Of a stretch of DNA of 64,000 bases, positions 16,201 through 25,018 are shown piece by piece. The DNA is from Mesorhizobium sp. B1-1-8 (GTDB lineage Bacteria; Pseudomonadota; Alphaproteobacteria; Rhizobiales; Rhizobiaceae), in assembly GCF_006442795.2 (NCBI RefSeq), contig NZ_CP083956.1, forward strand, positions 2,767,501 to 2,831,500. Reading direction: 5' to 3'. Every line of letters begins with the position of its first letter. The first letter of the stretch is position 1. A program made the position numbers and the translations under genes. The notes beneath the pieces were generated by a model that saw only the letters and a program-made list of their open reading frames with translations, searched no databases and was not told the DNA's origin.

Positions 16201-17679
16201 TTAGTCCTGTCGATAGATTTCGGCGGCGCCGGCCGCGCCAAGCCTTGCCAGGCAGGCCGCGGCGGTTTCGCCGGGATGTCTTTGCCCGCGCACCGCGGCA
16301 AGGATGCCGCCGATGCCGCGCGCGGCGTCATAGCCCGGCCTGTATCCGGCAGGAAGTGCCTTCGCCGTCCCGTCCACGACAAGTCCGGCTCCGTTTTCGT
16401 CGCCGACCAAAGTGAGCGCCGCCGCGCCGGGGTGCGCGCAGCCCTTGGCACAGCCGGAAATGTGGAGGGTGAGAGAGGCATCGAAGAGGTCGGCGTTTTG
16501 CGAAGCGATGGTCTCGGCGATAGCGCGGGCGGCGATGCGGCCGGAGGCGCAGGCAGGAGCGCCGGGGCAGGCGGCGATACTGGTGCGCGGATCGGCGGGG
16601 GCGGTGACGAAGCCGAGGGTGGCGGCAAAGGCTTGCAGCGAGGCGCAGGCGGATGGGGTGAGGCCGAGGAAAAGCAGGGCGCGGCCGGGGGCTAGGCGGA
16701 TTTCGGTGACGCCGAGGTGTGAGGCTTGGCTGGCGAGATCGATGAGGTTTTGAGCGGGCATGCTTCCGAAGGGAAGGGCGATGCCGAGGGCGTAGCCGTT
16801 GTCCAGGTTGAATAAGCCAATGGGACTTCCCACAGGCTGGCGTTCCTGCGCCCCCCTCTCTGTCCTGCCGGACATCTCCCCCTCAGGGGGGGAGATTATT
16901 CCTTCACCTCGGCTTTCGCCAATTCTCAACGTTTTACGGGGGGGGCCGGCGGCGGAACTGCCAATCTCCCCCCTTGAGGGGGAGATGTCCGGCAGGACAG
17001 AGAGGGGGGCGACAGAGTGCCAACCTGCGAGCGAGGCCAGCTGCCGCTCCGACAGGTCTCTCGTATGCGCCTCGCGCCCTTTTTCAGCGACCATCCTAAG
17101 AGCCGCGACGGCAATGCTGCGCGCCGCATTTTCATCGACGGTCACGAGCGGCTTCGCACTTCGTGCGTCGCCAGCAACCGACACACTCCACTGGACGCCC
17201 GCATCGGCCCTTACTGCCCTCAGCCTCACATCTGCCGTCACCGCGTCCATCGCCAACTGCCCACCGCCATCGACAACCACCGACACCTTCGGCCCCAACC
17301 GCGGCGTCAGCCCAGCTTCCTCGATTGCTGCGCTTATCCGCTCTGCCAGGGGCCGCGGATCGGCAATTTCCTGCGGATCGATTCCCGCCAGCGGCCCGAC
17401 TTCGACCGGCACGCCGCTGCGCACTGCAATGCCAAGCGCATCCACCTCCGCCGCCAGCAGCCGCGCGCTGTCCGCCGTCAAACCACGGATCTGCAGGCTG
17501 CCGCGCGCCGTCACTTCCATGATGCCGTTGCCGTGGCGCAAAGCGGATTCACAGAGTCCGATCAGCAATTTCGGGACAAGTCCTCCAGCGACCGGGTTGA
17601 GCCGCACCAGCAAGCCGTCGCCGGTTTGCATCGGGGCGCTCAGGGCAGGGCAGGCGCCGCGGCGGGAGAAGGTGTTCAT
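16201..17679 (-). CDS. cobG: Precorrin-3B synthase, with an in-frame palindromic insertion
   Basis: CobG is the oxygen-dependent monooxygenase that makes precorrin-3B, so this is the aerobic pathway. It has the sulphite/nitrite reductase layout: a first ferredoxin-like half at residues 20-90 (GGLVPKLLIGLCE), a second near residues 290-345 (DNGYALGIALPFG), and Fe-S cysteines in CPGAPAC and SGCAKGC near residues 368 and 405. At 492 residues it is longer than usual: residues about 223-277 are encoded by a 163-bp palindromic repeat (16849-17011) in the linker between halves. The frame is kept, so the enzyme may still work. Confidence 0.92.
   Translation of the reverse strand: MNTFSRRGACPALSAPMQTGDGLLVRLNPVAGGLVPKLLIGLCESALRHGNGIMEVTARGSLQIRGLTADSARLLAAEVDALGIAVRSGVPVEVGPLAGIDPQEIADPRPLAERISAAIEEAGLTPRLGPKVSVVVDGGGQLAMDAVTADVRLRAVRADAGVQWSVSVAGDARSAKPLVTVDENAARSIAVAALRMVAEKGREAHTRDLSERQLASLAGWHSVAPLSVLPDISPSRGEIGSSAAGPPRKTLRIGESRGEGIISPPEGEMSGRTERGAQERQPVGSPIGLFNLDNGYALGIALPFGSMPAQNLIDLASQASHLGVTEIRLAPGRALLFLGLTPSACASLQAFAATLGFVTAPADPRTSIAACPGAPACASGRIAARAIAETIASQNADLFDASLTLHISGCAKGCAHPGAAALTLVGDENGAGLVVDGTAKALPAGYRPGYDAARGIGGILAAVRGQRHPGETAAACLARLGAAGAAEIYRQD
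16849..17011. repeat. Palindromic element inserted in frame in cobG
   Basis: Two 49-base arms (16849-16897 and 16963-17011) are near-perfect inverted copies around a 65-base centre. The arms contain CTGTCCTGCCGGACATCTCC and its complement. The element adds a peptide with SVLPDISPS, GESRGEGIISP and EGEMSGRTERG to CobG. A second copy of the same length lies in cobN at 19635-19797 with about eight differences by my hand alignment, in the same orientation and reading phase. Weaker similarity runs some 10 bases past the arms, so the true ends may be slightly wider. Confidence 0.9.
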
Positions 17680-20600
17680 GCCGCCACCCCGCTTGCCTGG
17701 GCCTCGGCGATCAGCGCCGCGAGATCGTCATCGATCGAATTCCTAAGCGGATGCCACAATCCGCGCCGCCGCGCCGACTGAAACCGCTCGGCGATGACCT
17801 TCGCCGCCGCCGGGTTCTCGCGCAGGATGAAGGCGCGAACCTCCGGATCGCCGACGTAAGCATCGTGAACCGCCTCGATCAGCGTTCCCGAAATGGCATT
17901 CGTGGTCTCGGCGAAGCCGACCAGGCGGTCGACCGTCTCGGCGAATTCCGAGGCGCCGCGCGGGCCGTGGCGCATCTGGCCGGCGATGAAGCGGGGATTG
18001 ACGGCGCGGGCGCGCACCACGCGGGTCACCGCCTCGCCGACCGAGCGCGGCTTCGGCTTTTTCGGGTCGGTGGTATCAAGCACGATGACGTCGGCATTCC
18101 TGCCGAGCGCGGCAAGGGCGGCCGAAAACCCGCCGATGAAGGCGACGTCGGCCGAGCCTTCGAGGATGTCGCGGCCCGGATCGTCGCCGGTGTGGACGAG
18201 AAGGTCGGCTTCGGCGATGCGGCCTTCGAAGGCGCCGGGCGCCGAGATCGCTTCGCCGTCGGCGCCGCCATAGGCATGCGAGGTGGCGTCGAGATAGGCG
18301 CGGCCGATCTCTTCGCGCGCGCCCCATTCGCCGCGCGACAGCAGGTCCTCGACACCGGCGCCATAGGTGCCGGGCGAGGTGCCGAAAATGCGCGGGGCGA
18401 TCTTGCCCTCGGCACGGGTCGCTGCTGCAAGCGGATTTTCGGAATCGTCCTCGTCGCGCGCGGCAACGGCGTTTGCGGCCGCATCGATAAGGGCGATCTG
18501 GGTCGGGAACATGTCGCGGAACAGGCCGGAAATGCGCCAGGTGACGTCGACGCGCGGGCGGTCGAGCGTCGCCGGCGGCAGCACCTCGATGCCGGTGACG
18601 CGGCCGGTCGCGCTATCCCACTGCGGCCGGCAGCCCATCAGCGCCAGGCCTTGCGCGATCTCCTCGCCGCCGGTGCGCAGCGAAGCCGAGCCCCAAAGGT
18701 CGATGACCAGCGATCGCGGCCAGTCGCCATGCGCCTGCATATAGCTGCGCACCACTTCTTCCGCTGCCGCCTGGCCAAGATCGTAGGCTGTTGGCGTCGG
18801 CATGGTGCGCGGATCGGAAGTGAAGAGGTTGCGCCCCGTAGGCAGCACGTCGGACCGGCCGCGCGCCGGCGCACCGGCGGGGCTTGCCTTGATGTGGCGG
18901 CCGTCGAGGGCGGCGAGCAGGGCCGATTTTTCGGCTTCGGCGCTTTGCCGGCGCAGCGGATCGGTTTCGTCTTCCGGCACGCGGCCGTAGACATGCAGCC
19001 CGTCCTTGACGGCGAAATCTTTCAGGTCGCAGAGCCAGGCGTCGATGCGGCGCAGCGCCTCGTCGGGCGCATCGGTGCCGGCAACGCCGGCTTCAGAAGC
19101 GAGGCCTGTCTTCTGCGCCGTTTCGACGATCAGCTTCGCAAGTCGGTCGCGGCGGCGCCGGTCGAGCCCGTCGGCTTGCGCATATTCATCTACAAGCCGT
19201 TCCAGCCGTTGCTGCGCTTCGTCGAGGCCGGCGCCGGTCAGCGGTGGCGGCAAATGGCCGAGCGTGACGGCGGCGATGCGCCGCTTGGCCTGCGCCGCCT
19301 CGCCGGGGTTGGAGACGATGAAGGGATAGATAACCGGCAGCGGGCCGGTGACGATCTCGGGAAAACAGTTTTCGGAGAGCGCAACCGTCTTGCCCGGCAG
19401 CCATTCCAGCGTGCCATGCGCGCCAACATGGACGATGGCATGGACGCCGAGCGATTTTTGCAACCAGAGGCCGAAAGCGATCAGCTCGTGACGGGGCGGC
19501 AGCGTCGGGTCGTGGTAGTCGGCGCGGCGATCGGCAGAGCGGCCGCGATCGGGGGCAAGCGCCACGGTGACGTTGCCGAAGGTGGCGGCACGGAAGGGGA
19601 AGTGGGGGCTTGCCTGCGAAGGTAGGCGTTCTGGCGCCCCCCTCTCTGTCCTGCCGGACATCTCCCCCTCAAGGGGGGAGATTATTCCTTCACCTCGGCT
19701 TTCGCCAATTTTCAGCGTTTTACGGGAGGAGCCGGCGGCGGAACTGCCAATCTCCCCCCCTGAGGGGGAGATGTCCGGTAGGACAGAGAGGGGGGCCTCG
19801 CGCAGACTTATCTCGTCCATCTTTCCCCAGGCCGCGTCGACGGCAGCCACCGCCTCAGCCGACAGATCCCTGGAGAATTTCAGATACGCCTCCAATCCGA
19901 GCCCTTCGCCACTTCGCTCCAGCGCATCCAGCAATTCCCTTGGCGATTGCGGAATCCCTTCAACCGCATAACCCTGTTCCCTCAGGTCGTGCAGCATCGC
20001 CAGCACGCTTGAAGGCACATCGAGGCCGACGGCATAACCGGTGCGGCCGGGGGCGCTCGGGTAATCCGGGATCAGGATGGCCAGCTTGCGCTCAGCCCGC
20101 TTCGCCCGCTGCAGCCGGATGAAAGCCGCGATGCGGGCGGCGACCTGCGCGACGCGATCCGGTTCCGGCCGGTTGGCGAACGCGCGGAAGGCCAGCGCCG
20201 GATCGGTTTCGATTTCGCCTTTGAAGGACACGGCGCCGGCGAGGATGCGGCCGTCGAGCTCCGGCAGCACGACATGCATGGCAAGGTCGGCCGGCGCCAG
20301 GCCGCGCTGGTTCTTCTCCCACACCTCGCGCCTGGTCGTCGCGACAATGACCTGGAAGACGGGCACGCCGGCACGGTCGAACAGAGTTTCTGTACCAGGC
20401 TCGGCGCCGGAGGCAAAGGCTGTGGCGGTGACGATGGCGGCGGGGTTCAATGTTGCGAGTGCGGTTTCGACGAAGGCGAGCGACGTCGGATCTTTCAGAC
20501 TGGAAACGAAGATCGGTACCGGGGTGAGACCTTGCAGCTTCAACGCTTCCACGAGAGCGTCGATCGGCGCTACGTCTGCCGCCAGCAGCATCGAGCGGTA

Positions 20601-21362
20601 GAAGAGGATGGGGATGATGGGCGCGACGTTCCCCTCCCCCTCGAGGGGAGGGTGGCCCGCAGGGCCGGGTGGGGTCGGGACGACCGGGCTGGATCCTTCA
20701 TCCTGTCGCCGCACTTCAGGGCGTTGGCGCGTTTCGCAGAGGACCCCACCCCCGGCCTGCGGCCGGATCCTCCCGTCAAGGGGGAGGGGGACGCCGCGCT
20801 CCACGACGCCAAATCCTGGCACGTAAAACCCAGCCTTCGGCACACTGACCGGCTCAGCCACGGCCGCATCCGACCCCGCCAGCCGTGCCAGCCTTTGCAC
20901 CAGCGCGTTCATATTGGCCGGCCCGCCCTCACGAAAATAACCGAGCAACGCATCAAGCTCCTCGCGCGGCAGCGTCGAGGCTTCGATCAGGCGCTGATCC
21001 TCGTCGTGACTCTCGCCCGGCAGCAGCGCCAGCTTGATGCCTCGCTCGCGCGCAACCGCTGCCAACTGGTCGCAGCCATAGCGCCACCAGTCGTAGCCGC
21101 CGAGGATGCGCACGAGGATGACCCTGGCATGCTTGGCGACGCTGTCGACCCAGAGGTCGACGGACATCGGATGGCGCAGGTCACGAAGCGCTGCGAGCCG
21201 CATCGATGGCAGGCGCTCCGCATCCGCCTTCCATGCCGCCGCCAGTCCGGCGAGATCACTGTCGGTGAAGGACAGGGCCACGACATCCGCAGGTGTCTGC
21301 CTGAGATCGATCGGCTCGGCGAGATCGTCGAGCGAGGCGGAGGTCGTGGTGAGGATATGCAT
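17676..21362 (-). CDS. cobN: Aerobic cobaltochelatase subunit CobN, with two in-frame palindromic insertions
   Basis: CobN is the large subunit that binds hydrogenobyrinic diamide and inserts cobalt together with CobS and CobT chelatase subunits, which are not in this window. The 1228-residue protein has the magnesium chelatase H-type fold; VHVGAHGTLEWLPGK near residue 645 and WGSASLRTGGEEIAQG near residue 893 are family blocks. Two repeat insertions interrupt it: residues about 191-244 (20630-20790) and about 522-576 (19635-19797). Both keep the frame. The 3' end overlaps cobG by four bases. Confidence 0.93.
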   Translation of the reverse strand: MHILTTTSASLDDLAEPIDLRQTPADVVALSFTDSDLAGLAAAWKADAERLPSMRLAALRDLRHPMSVDLWVDSVAKHARVILVRILGGYDWWRYGCDQLAAVARERGIKLALLPGESHDEDQRLIEASTLPREELDALLGYFREGGPANMNALVQRLARLAGSDAAVAEPVSVPKAGFYVPGFGVVERGVPLPLDGRIRPQAGGGVLCETRQRPEVRRQDEGSSPVVPTPPGPAGHPPLEGEGNVAPIIPILFYRSMLLAADVAPIDALVEALKLQGLTPVPIFVSSLKDPTSLAFVETALATLNPAAIVTATAFASGAEPGTETLFDRAGVPVFQVIVATTRREVWEKNQRGLAPADLAMHVVLPELDGRILAGAVSFKGEIETDPALAFRAFANRPEPDRVAQVAARIAAFIRLQRAKRAERKLAILIPDYPSAPGRTGYAVGLDVPSSVLAMLHDLREQGYAVEGIPQSPRELLDALERSGEGLGLEAYLKFSRDLSAEAVAAVDAAWGKMDEISLREAPLSVLPDISPSGGEIGSSAAGSSRKTLKIGESRGEGIISPLEGEMSGRTERGAPERLPSQASPHFPFRAATFGNVTVALAPDRGRSADRRADYHDPTLPPRHELIAFGLWLQKSLGVHAIVHVGAHGTLEWLPGKTVALSENCFPEIVTGPLPVIYPFIVSNPGEAAQAKRRIAAVTLGHLPPPLTGAGLDEAQQRLERLVDEYAQADGLDRRRRDRLAKLIVETAQKTGLASEAGVAGTDAPDEALRRIDAWLCDLKDFAVKDGLHVYGRVPEDETDPLRRQSAEAEKSALLAALDGRHIKASPAGAPARGRSDVLPTGRNLFTSDPRTMPTPTAYDLGQAAAEEVVRSYMQAHGDWPRSLVIDLWGSASLRTGGEEIAQGLALMGCRPQWDSATGRVTGIEVLPPATLDRPRVDVTWRISGLFRDMFPTQIALIDAAANAVAARDEDDSENPLAAATRAEGKIAPRIFGTSPGTYGAGVEDLLSRGEWGAREEIGRAYLDATSHAYGGADGEAISAPGAFEGRIAEADLLVHTGDDPGRDILEGSADVAFIGGFSAALAALGRNADVIVLDTTDPKKPKPRSVGEAVTRVVRARAVNPRFIAGQMRHGPRGASEFAETVDRLVGFAETTNAISGTLIEAVHDAYVGDPEVRAFILRENPAAAKVIAERFQSARRRGLWHPLRNSIDDDLAALIAEAQASGVAA
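19635..19797. repeat. Palindromic element inserted in frame in cobN (same family as in cobG)
   Basis: The same 163-base palindrome as in cobG, with 49-base arms at 19635-19683 and about 19749-19797. It encodes a near-identical peptide (SVLPDISPS, RKTLKIGESRGEG, EGEMSGRTERG) read in the same phase and direction. Both copies begin at the third position of a codon when counted from their gene start. This points to a mobile or spreading repeat that tolerates coding sequence when in this phase. Confidence 0.9.
20630..20790. repeat. Second-family palindromic element inserted in frame in cobN
   Basis: This is a different palindrome. CCCTCCCCCTCGAGGGGAGG begins it, a CCCGCAGGGCCGGGTGGGGT arm pairs with ACCCCACCCCCGGCCTGCGG, and CGTCAAGGGGGAGGGGG ends it. 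It adds a Pro/Gly-rich peptide with TPPGPAGHPPLEGEG to CobN near residues 191-244 without breaking the frame. Repeats with this wording are frequent between genes in rhizobia; a place inside a conserved gene is less usual. Confidence 0.8.
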
Positions 21363-21379
21363 CGCTTTTCGTGTTGACC

Positions 21380-22417
21380 TCAGCCGGCGAGGATACGCTC
21401 GATCGCCGGACGGTTCAGCCCCTTCAGGCCAATGACGACGAGGCGCGAGCGGCGGTTGTCTTCGGCCGTCCAGGCGCGGTCGTAATAGTGGTTGACGCGC
21501 GGCCCGACGGCCTGCAGCAGCAGCCGCATCGGCTTGCCGCCGACTTCGACGAAACCCTTCACCCGCAAGACGTTTTCCTGCTCGGCCGCCGTGGCGACGC
21601 GCCTGGCCAGTTCGTCCGGATTGGCGATCGACGGGATATCGATGACGAAAGAGTCAAAGTCGTCGTGCTCGTGGTCGAGCTCGTCATCGTGATGGGTCTT
21701 GCGGTTCTCGATATCATCCTCGACCGCAAGCCCGAGGCCGAGCAGCACCGACGGATCGACCTTGCCCTGCGCGGTGGGCACGACCTTGACCGCCCGCGCG
21801 ATATGCTCGCCGATGGCGGCGTTGGCGCGCGCCGAGCCCGCCGCATCCATCAAATCGCTCTTCGACAGGATGATCAGGTCGGCGCAGGCGATCTGGTCCT
21901 CGAACACTTCCTCGACCGGATCGTCATGGTCGAGGCTTTCGTCCTGCGCGCGCTGCGCCTGCAGCGCCTCCATGTCGGAGGCAACGCGGCCCTCGGCCAG
22001 CGCCGGCCCGTCGACCACGGCGATGACGCCGTCCACCGTGACGCGGCTTTTTACGCTCGGCCACTGGAAGGCCTGCACAAGCGGCTTTGGCAAAGCCAGG
22101 CCGGAGGTCTCGATCAGGATGTGGTCGACCTTGGGCGTGCGCGACAGGATCTGGTCGAGCGCCGGAACGAAATCGTCGGCGACGGTGCAGCAGATGCAGC
22201 CATTGGCGAGCTCGACGATGTTCTCCTCCGGGCAGCTGTCGATGCCGCAGCCCTTCAGGATCTCGCCGTCGATGCCGATGTCGCCGAATTCGTTGACGAT
22301 AATCGCCAGCCGCTTGCCCTTGGCGTTCTCAAGCAGGTTGCGGATCAGCGTCGTCTTGCCGGCGCCGAGAAAGCCGGTGACGACGGTGCAGGGGACGCGC
22401 GAAACGGAAGCGTTCAT
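21380..22417 (-). CDS. cobW: CobW-family GTPase, cobalt or metal chaperone
   Basis: The 345-residue G3E-family GTPase has a P-loop GFLGAGKTTLIR at residues 12-23, NEFGDIGIDGE, the CxCC metal-binding motif in NGCICCTV near residue 72, ETSGLA, and SKSDL near residue 189. A His/Asp-rich stretch near residues 240-260 (HHDDELDHEHDD) may hold metal. CobW is thought to deliver cobalt to the CobNST chelatase; it sits just before cobN, 17 bases away. The start at ATG 22417 follows the DUF1636 stop by two bases. Confidence 0.93.
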   Translation of the reverse strand: MNASVSRVPCTVVTGFLGAGKTTLIRNLLENAKGKRLAIIVNEFGDIGIDGEILKGCGIDSCPEENIVELANGCICCTVADDFVPALDQILSRTPKVDHILIETSGLALPKPLVQAFQWPSVKSRVTVDGVIAVVDGPALAEGRVASDMEALQAQRAQDESLDHDDPVEEVFEDQIACADLIILSKSDLMDAAGSARANAAIGEHIARAVKVVPTAQGKVDPSVLLGLGLAVEDDIENRKTHHDDELDHEHDDFDSFVIDIPSIANPDELARRVATAAEQENVLRVKGFVEVGGKPMRLLLQAVGPRVNHYYDRAWTAEDNRRSRLVVIGLKGLNRPAIERILAG

Positions 22418-22419
22418 GA

Positions 22420-22848
22420 TCAGTCCTTCAGCATGTCGAGGGGAGGAATGCGGGCAACAAGGCCGCGCTTCAGGCAATCGGGCCGGCCGCGCCAAGGGAT
22501 GAGACCGTCGGTGGAGGTGGCGAAAAGCTTTGCGCCGGCGACGAGGTCGGCGCCGCTGGTCGTCTCCAGGTCGCCGAAGACATAGCTCCAGCAGCCGTCG
22601 CGCAGGATCGCGGCACTGAGGCGGCGCTTGCAATTGCCGAGGCATTCGACGGTACGGATGCAAATGTTTTCGGGAGCCGCGGCCCGCCGGGCGTCTTCGG
22701 CCAGCAGCGCGCCGGCGCGGGGGTGCGCGTCGGAACCGGTTTCGTCGCGGCAGGAGACGCAGACGATGACGGTGACGCCGGCCAAGACATCGCTATCGCC
22801 GGACGCATTGTCCGCTGTGCCAGCCGAAAAACTGCTGTCTTGGTCCAA
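22420..22848 (-). CDS. DUF1636 metal-binding protein of the cobalamin operon
   Basis: The 142-residue product is of the DUF1636 type, often found with cobW. It has two Cys pairs, CVSCRDE near residue 30 and CLGNCKRR near residue 69, spaced as in thioredoxin-like [2Fe-2S] ferredoxins, so it may bind an Fe-S cluster or cobalt. The start codon is TTG at 22848, eight bases after a strong AAGGAG site; no ATG lies nearby. It is the first gene after the B12 riboswitch, so it and the following cob genes should share that control. Confidence 0.8.
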   Translation of the reverse strand: MDQDSSFSAGTADNASGDSDVLAGVTVIVCVSCRDETGSDAHPRAGALLAEDARRAAAPENICIRTVECLGNCKRRLSAAILRDGCWSYVFGDLETTSGADLVAGAKLFATSTDGLIPWRGRPDCLKRGLVARIPPLDMLKD

Positions 22849-22898
22849 AAATCAGGCTCCTTGCCCGGTAACCCGCCGGGCGATCGGATTCTTATGTC

Positions 22899-23080
22899 GC
22901 AGACGGCAGGTCTCCTGGCTCGCGGGTCATCGCCTTGGTAGCCGCCTTCCCGGGAATATCCCAGTGGCTTTCGGCCTTGGCTCTTCGCTCACAGTTGCGG
23001 GGACAGCCGCGGATTTGGGATTTTGTCCCGCACCGCATTCCCTCTTGGCTCCTCCCTTTGCCGAGAGGAGACCGTCTGCA
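22899..23080 (-). promoter_or_regulatory. Cobalamin (B12) riboswitch
   Basis: On the minus strand the order of conserved blocks is complete: a GGGAATGCGGTG block, GCTGTCCCCGCAACTGTGA, GCCACTGGG, a GGGAAGGCGG block, then the B12 box GCCAGGAGACCTGCC (22905-22919). The ends pair as helix P1 (GCAGACGGT with GCCGTCTGC). The leader ends 51 bases before the DUF1636 start. High adenosylcobalamin should therefore reduce expression of the DUF1636, cobW, cobN, G, H, I, J run. Confidence 0.93.
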
Positions 23081-23120
23081 CCGGATTTAGGCTTACGGGT
23101 GTAGGCGTGTCAACGCGCGG

Positions 23121-24320
23121 TTACGACGCGGCGATGTCGGCCAGCGCCGGCCCGAGATCGCCAGCCGGAGTCACCTCGATGCGCTCCAGGCCAAGCCAGC
23201 CCTGCATCTGCTTCAGTTCCTCGAAGAGCTGGGCGACTGTCTCCGGCGGGGCGCCGGGCTCAGTATAGGCGGCATGGACGCGCAACACACCGGCCGGACG
23301 GTCGGCCTTGAGGTCGATGCGCCCGACGATCCGGTCGCCGAGCAGGAACGGCAGCACATAATAGCCGTATTGGCGTTTTTCGGCCGGCGTGTAGATCTCG
23401 ATGCGATAGCGGAAATCGAACAGCCTTTCTGTGCGCGAGCGTTCGAAGACCACCGGGTCGAACGGGGCGAGCAGGGCGCGCGCCTCGATTTTTCGTGGCA
23501 GGCGGGCATCCCTATGAAGGTAAGCCGGCTTGTCCCAGCCCTCGACGCGCACCGGCAGCAACTCGCCCGTCTCGACCAGTTCCTCCAGCCGGCCTTTCAT
23601 GTCGGCGGGCGACAGGCGGAAATAATCGCGCAGGTCGCCTGCCGTCGCTATGCCGTGGGCGCGGGCGGAAATGCGCAGCAATTCGCGATGCGCATCCTCG
23701 GCCGCCGGCACCGGCAAGTCGAGGACCGCCTGCGGCAGAACGCGTTCCGGAAGGTCGTAGTAGCGTTCGAAGCCGCGCCGATAGGCGGTGGTGATGCGCC
23801 CGGCCCAGAACAGCCATTCGAAAGCGTGCTTGGCCTCGCTCCAGCCCCACCAGCCGCCATTGCCCTTGTGGCCCTCTATGCCGGAGGCGGCGATCGGCCC
23901 GCGCTCGGCGACCTGGTCATAGATATCCTTGATCAGTCCGGTCCGCTCGCGGCCCCATTTGGCCAGACCGAGATACATCTCGTCGCCTTGCTCGGCGCGC
24001 TGCATGCGCCAGCGCAGCAGCGGATAAGTCTCGACCGGCAGGAACGAAGCCTCATGCGCCCAATATTCGAAAACCGTGCGCTTGCGGTTGACGGCTGCGC
24101 TGTCAAGCAGCGAAAGCGGGTAGGGGCCGAGTCGCGAATAGAGCGGCATGTAGTGAGCGCGCACCACCGCGCTGACGGAATCGATCTGCAATAGGCCGGT
24201 GCGGGAGAGCACGCGGGCGAGATGGCGGCGATCGGGCGTGCCGGACGGCCGCGGATCGGTGAAACCCTGCGCGCCAAGCGCTATGCGCCTGGCCATGGCG
24301 AGCGAGATTTTTTCCTTCAT
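23121..24320 (-). CDS. YcaQ-like winged-helix DNA glycosylase (HTH_42 family)
   Basis: The 399-residue protein belongs to the HTH_42 family, whose E. coli member YcaQ unhooks DNA interstrand crosslinks. GLLQIDSVSAVVRAHYMPLYSR near residue 50 holds the Q-x-D catalytic-type motif, followed by EYWAHEASFLP near residue 93, RLWxWR-like sequence, and DFRYRIEIYTPAEKRQYGYYVLPFLLGD near residue 325, a family hallmark. The ATG at 24320, with AAGGCG before it, is chosen over an upstream extension without family sequence. The gene stands upstream of, and in line with, the B12 riboswitch and is divergent from nuoA. Activity is inferred from family. Confidence 0.85.
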   Translation of the reverse strand: MKEKISLAMARRIALGAQGFTDPRPSGTPDRRHLARVLSRTGLLQIDSVSAVVRAHYMPLYSRLGPYPLSLLDSAAVNRKRTVFEYWAHEASFLPVETYPLLRWRMQRAEQGDEMYLGLAKWGRERTGLIKDIYDQVAERGPIAASGIEGHKGNGGWWGWSEAKHAFEWLFWAGRITTAYRRGFERYYDLPERVLPQAVLDLPVPAAEDAHRELLRISARAHGIATAGDLRDYFRLSPADMKGRLEELVETGELLPVRVEGWDKPAYLHRDARLPRKIEARALLAPFDPVVFERSRTERLFDFRYRIEIYTPAEKRQYGYYVLPFLLGDRIVGRIDLKADRPAGVLRVHAAYTEPGAPPETVAQLFEELKQMQGWLGLERIEVTPAGDLGPALADIAAS

Positions 24321-24652
24321 CAAAACGCCTTGCCCGATCGTTTTACTCGAATTCCTGGCCGATGATTCCGGCCATGCTAGCAGGCCAGTGGCAGGATATG
24401 TGTCAGGAGAAAAAGTGGAGTAAAACATGAAGGAAATCAAACAGGAGCGGATCGGACCAGTTTGTTCCGATATGGCGTCCAGGGCCGCGAATTGAACAAG
24501 GTTTGACTTGCTTCGCCGAAACCGCTGCGCTAACCCTCGCCGCGTTGCAGCATAGGCGCCCTAAAACGGTTCAGCGGTAAATCTGTCACGCTTCCGCAAT
24601 AGGGTTGGTTGCTGTAATCAACGTTGATTGGCCGCCAAGGGAAAGCCGCTGC
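24321..24652. other. Divergent intergenic region before the nuo operon
   Basis: These 332 bases separate the YcaQ-like gene from nuoA and carry no gene. They must hold the main nuo promoter and the start of the minus-strand gene. A TTGACT hexamer near 24504 is a possible -35 box, but I see no convincing -10 box, so no promoter is assigned. Confidence 0.4.
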
Positions 24653-25018
24653 ATGAGCGCACTCCTGAGTTCGTATCTGCCCATCGTCCTGTTCATCGCC
24701 GTGGCGCTGGTCGTCGGTTTGGCGCTGATCATCGCGCCGTTTCTGGTCGCCTACCAGAATCCCGACCCGGAAAAGCTGTCTGCGTATGAATGCGGCTTCA
24801 ATTCGTTCGACGACGCCCGCATGAAGTTCGACATCCGCTTCTACCTTGTGTCGATCCTGTTCATCATCTTCGATCTCGAAGTCGCCTTCCTGTTCCCCTG
24901 GGCGGTGTCCTTCTCCAAGGTCGGCATGCTCGGTTTCTGGTCGATGATGGTGTTTTTGGCTGTGCTGACCATCGGCTTTGCCTATGAATGGAAAAAAGGA
25001 GCGCTGGAATGGGATTGA
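24653..25018 (+). CDS. nuoA: NADH-quinone oxidoreductase subunit A
   Basis: NuoA is a small membrane subunit of complex I at the junction of membrane and peripheral arms. The 121-residue protein has three hydrophobic segments and the conserved loop [21 protein letters not shown] near residues 46-65, with the Cys that lies near the quinone site. [11 protein letters not shown] follows in the second membrane helix. The start at 24653 removes an unrelated upstream extension. It overlaps nuoB by ten bases. Confidence 0.97.
   Translation: MSALLSSYLPIVLFIAVALVVGLALIIAPFLVAYQNPDPEKLSAYECGFNSFDDARMKFDIRFYLVSILFIIFDLEVAFLFPWAVSFSKVGMLGFWSMMVFLAVLTIGFAYEWKKGALEWD

Noticed and set aside
16849..19797. 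Inteins or introns in cobG and cobN
   Set aside because: The inserts are only 163 bases, palindromic, lack intein splice residues and intron cores, and repeat the same sequence in both genes.
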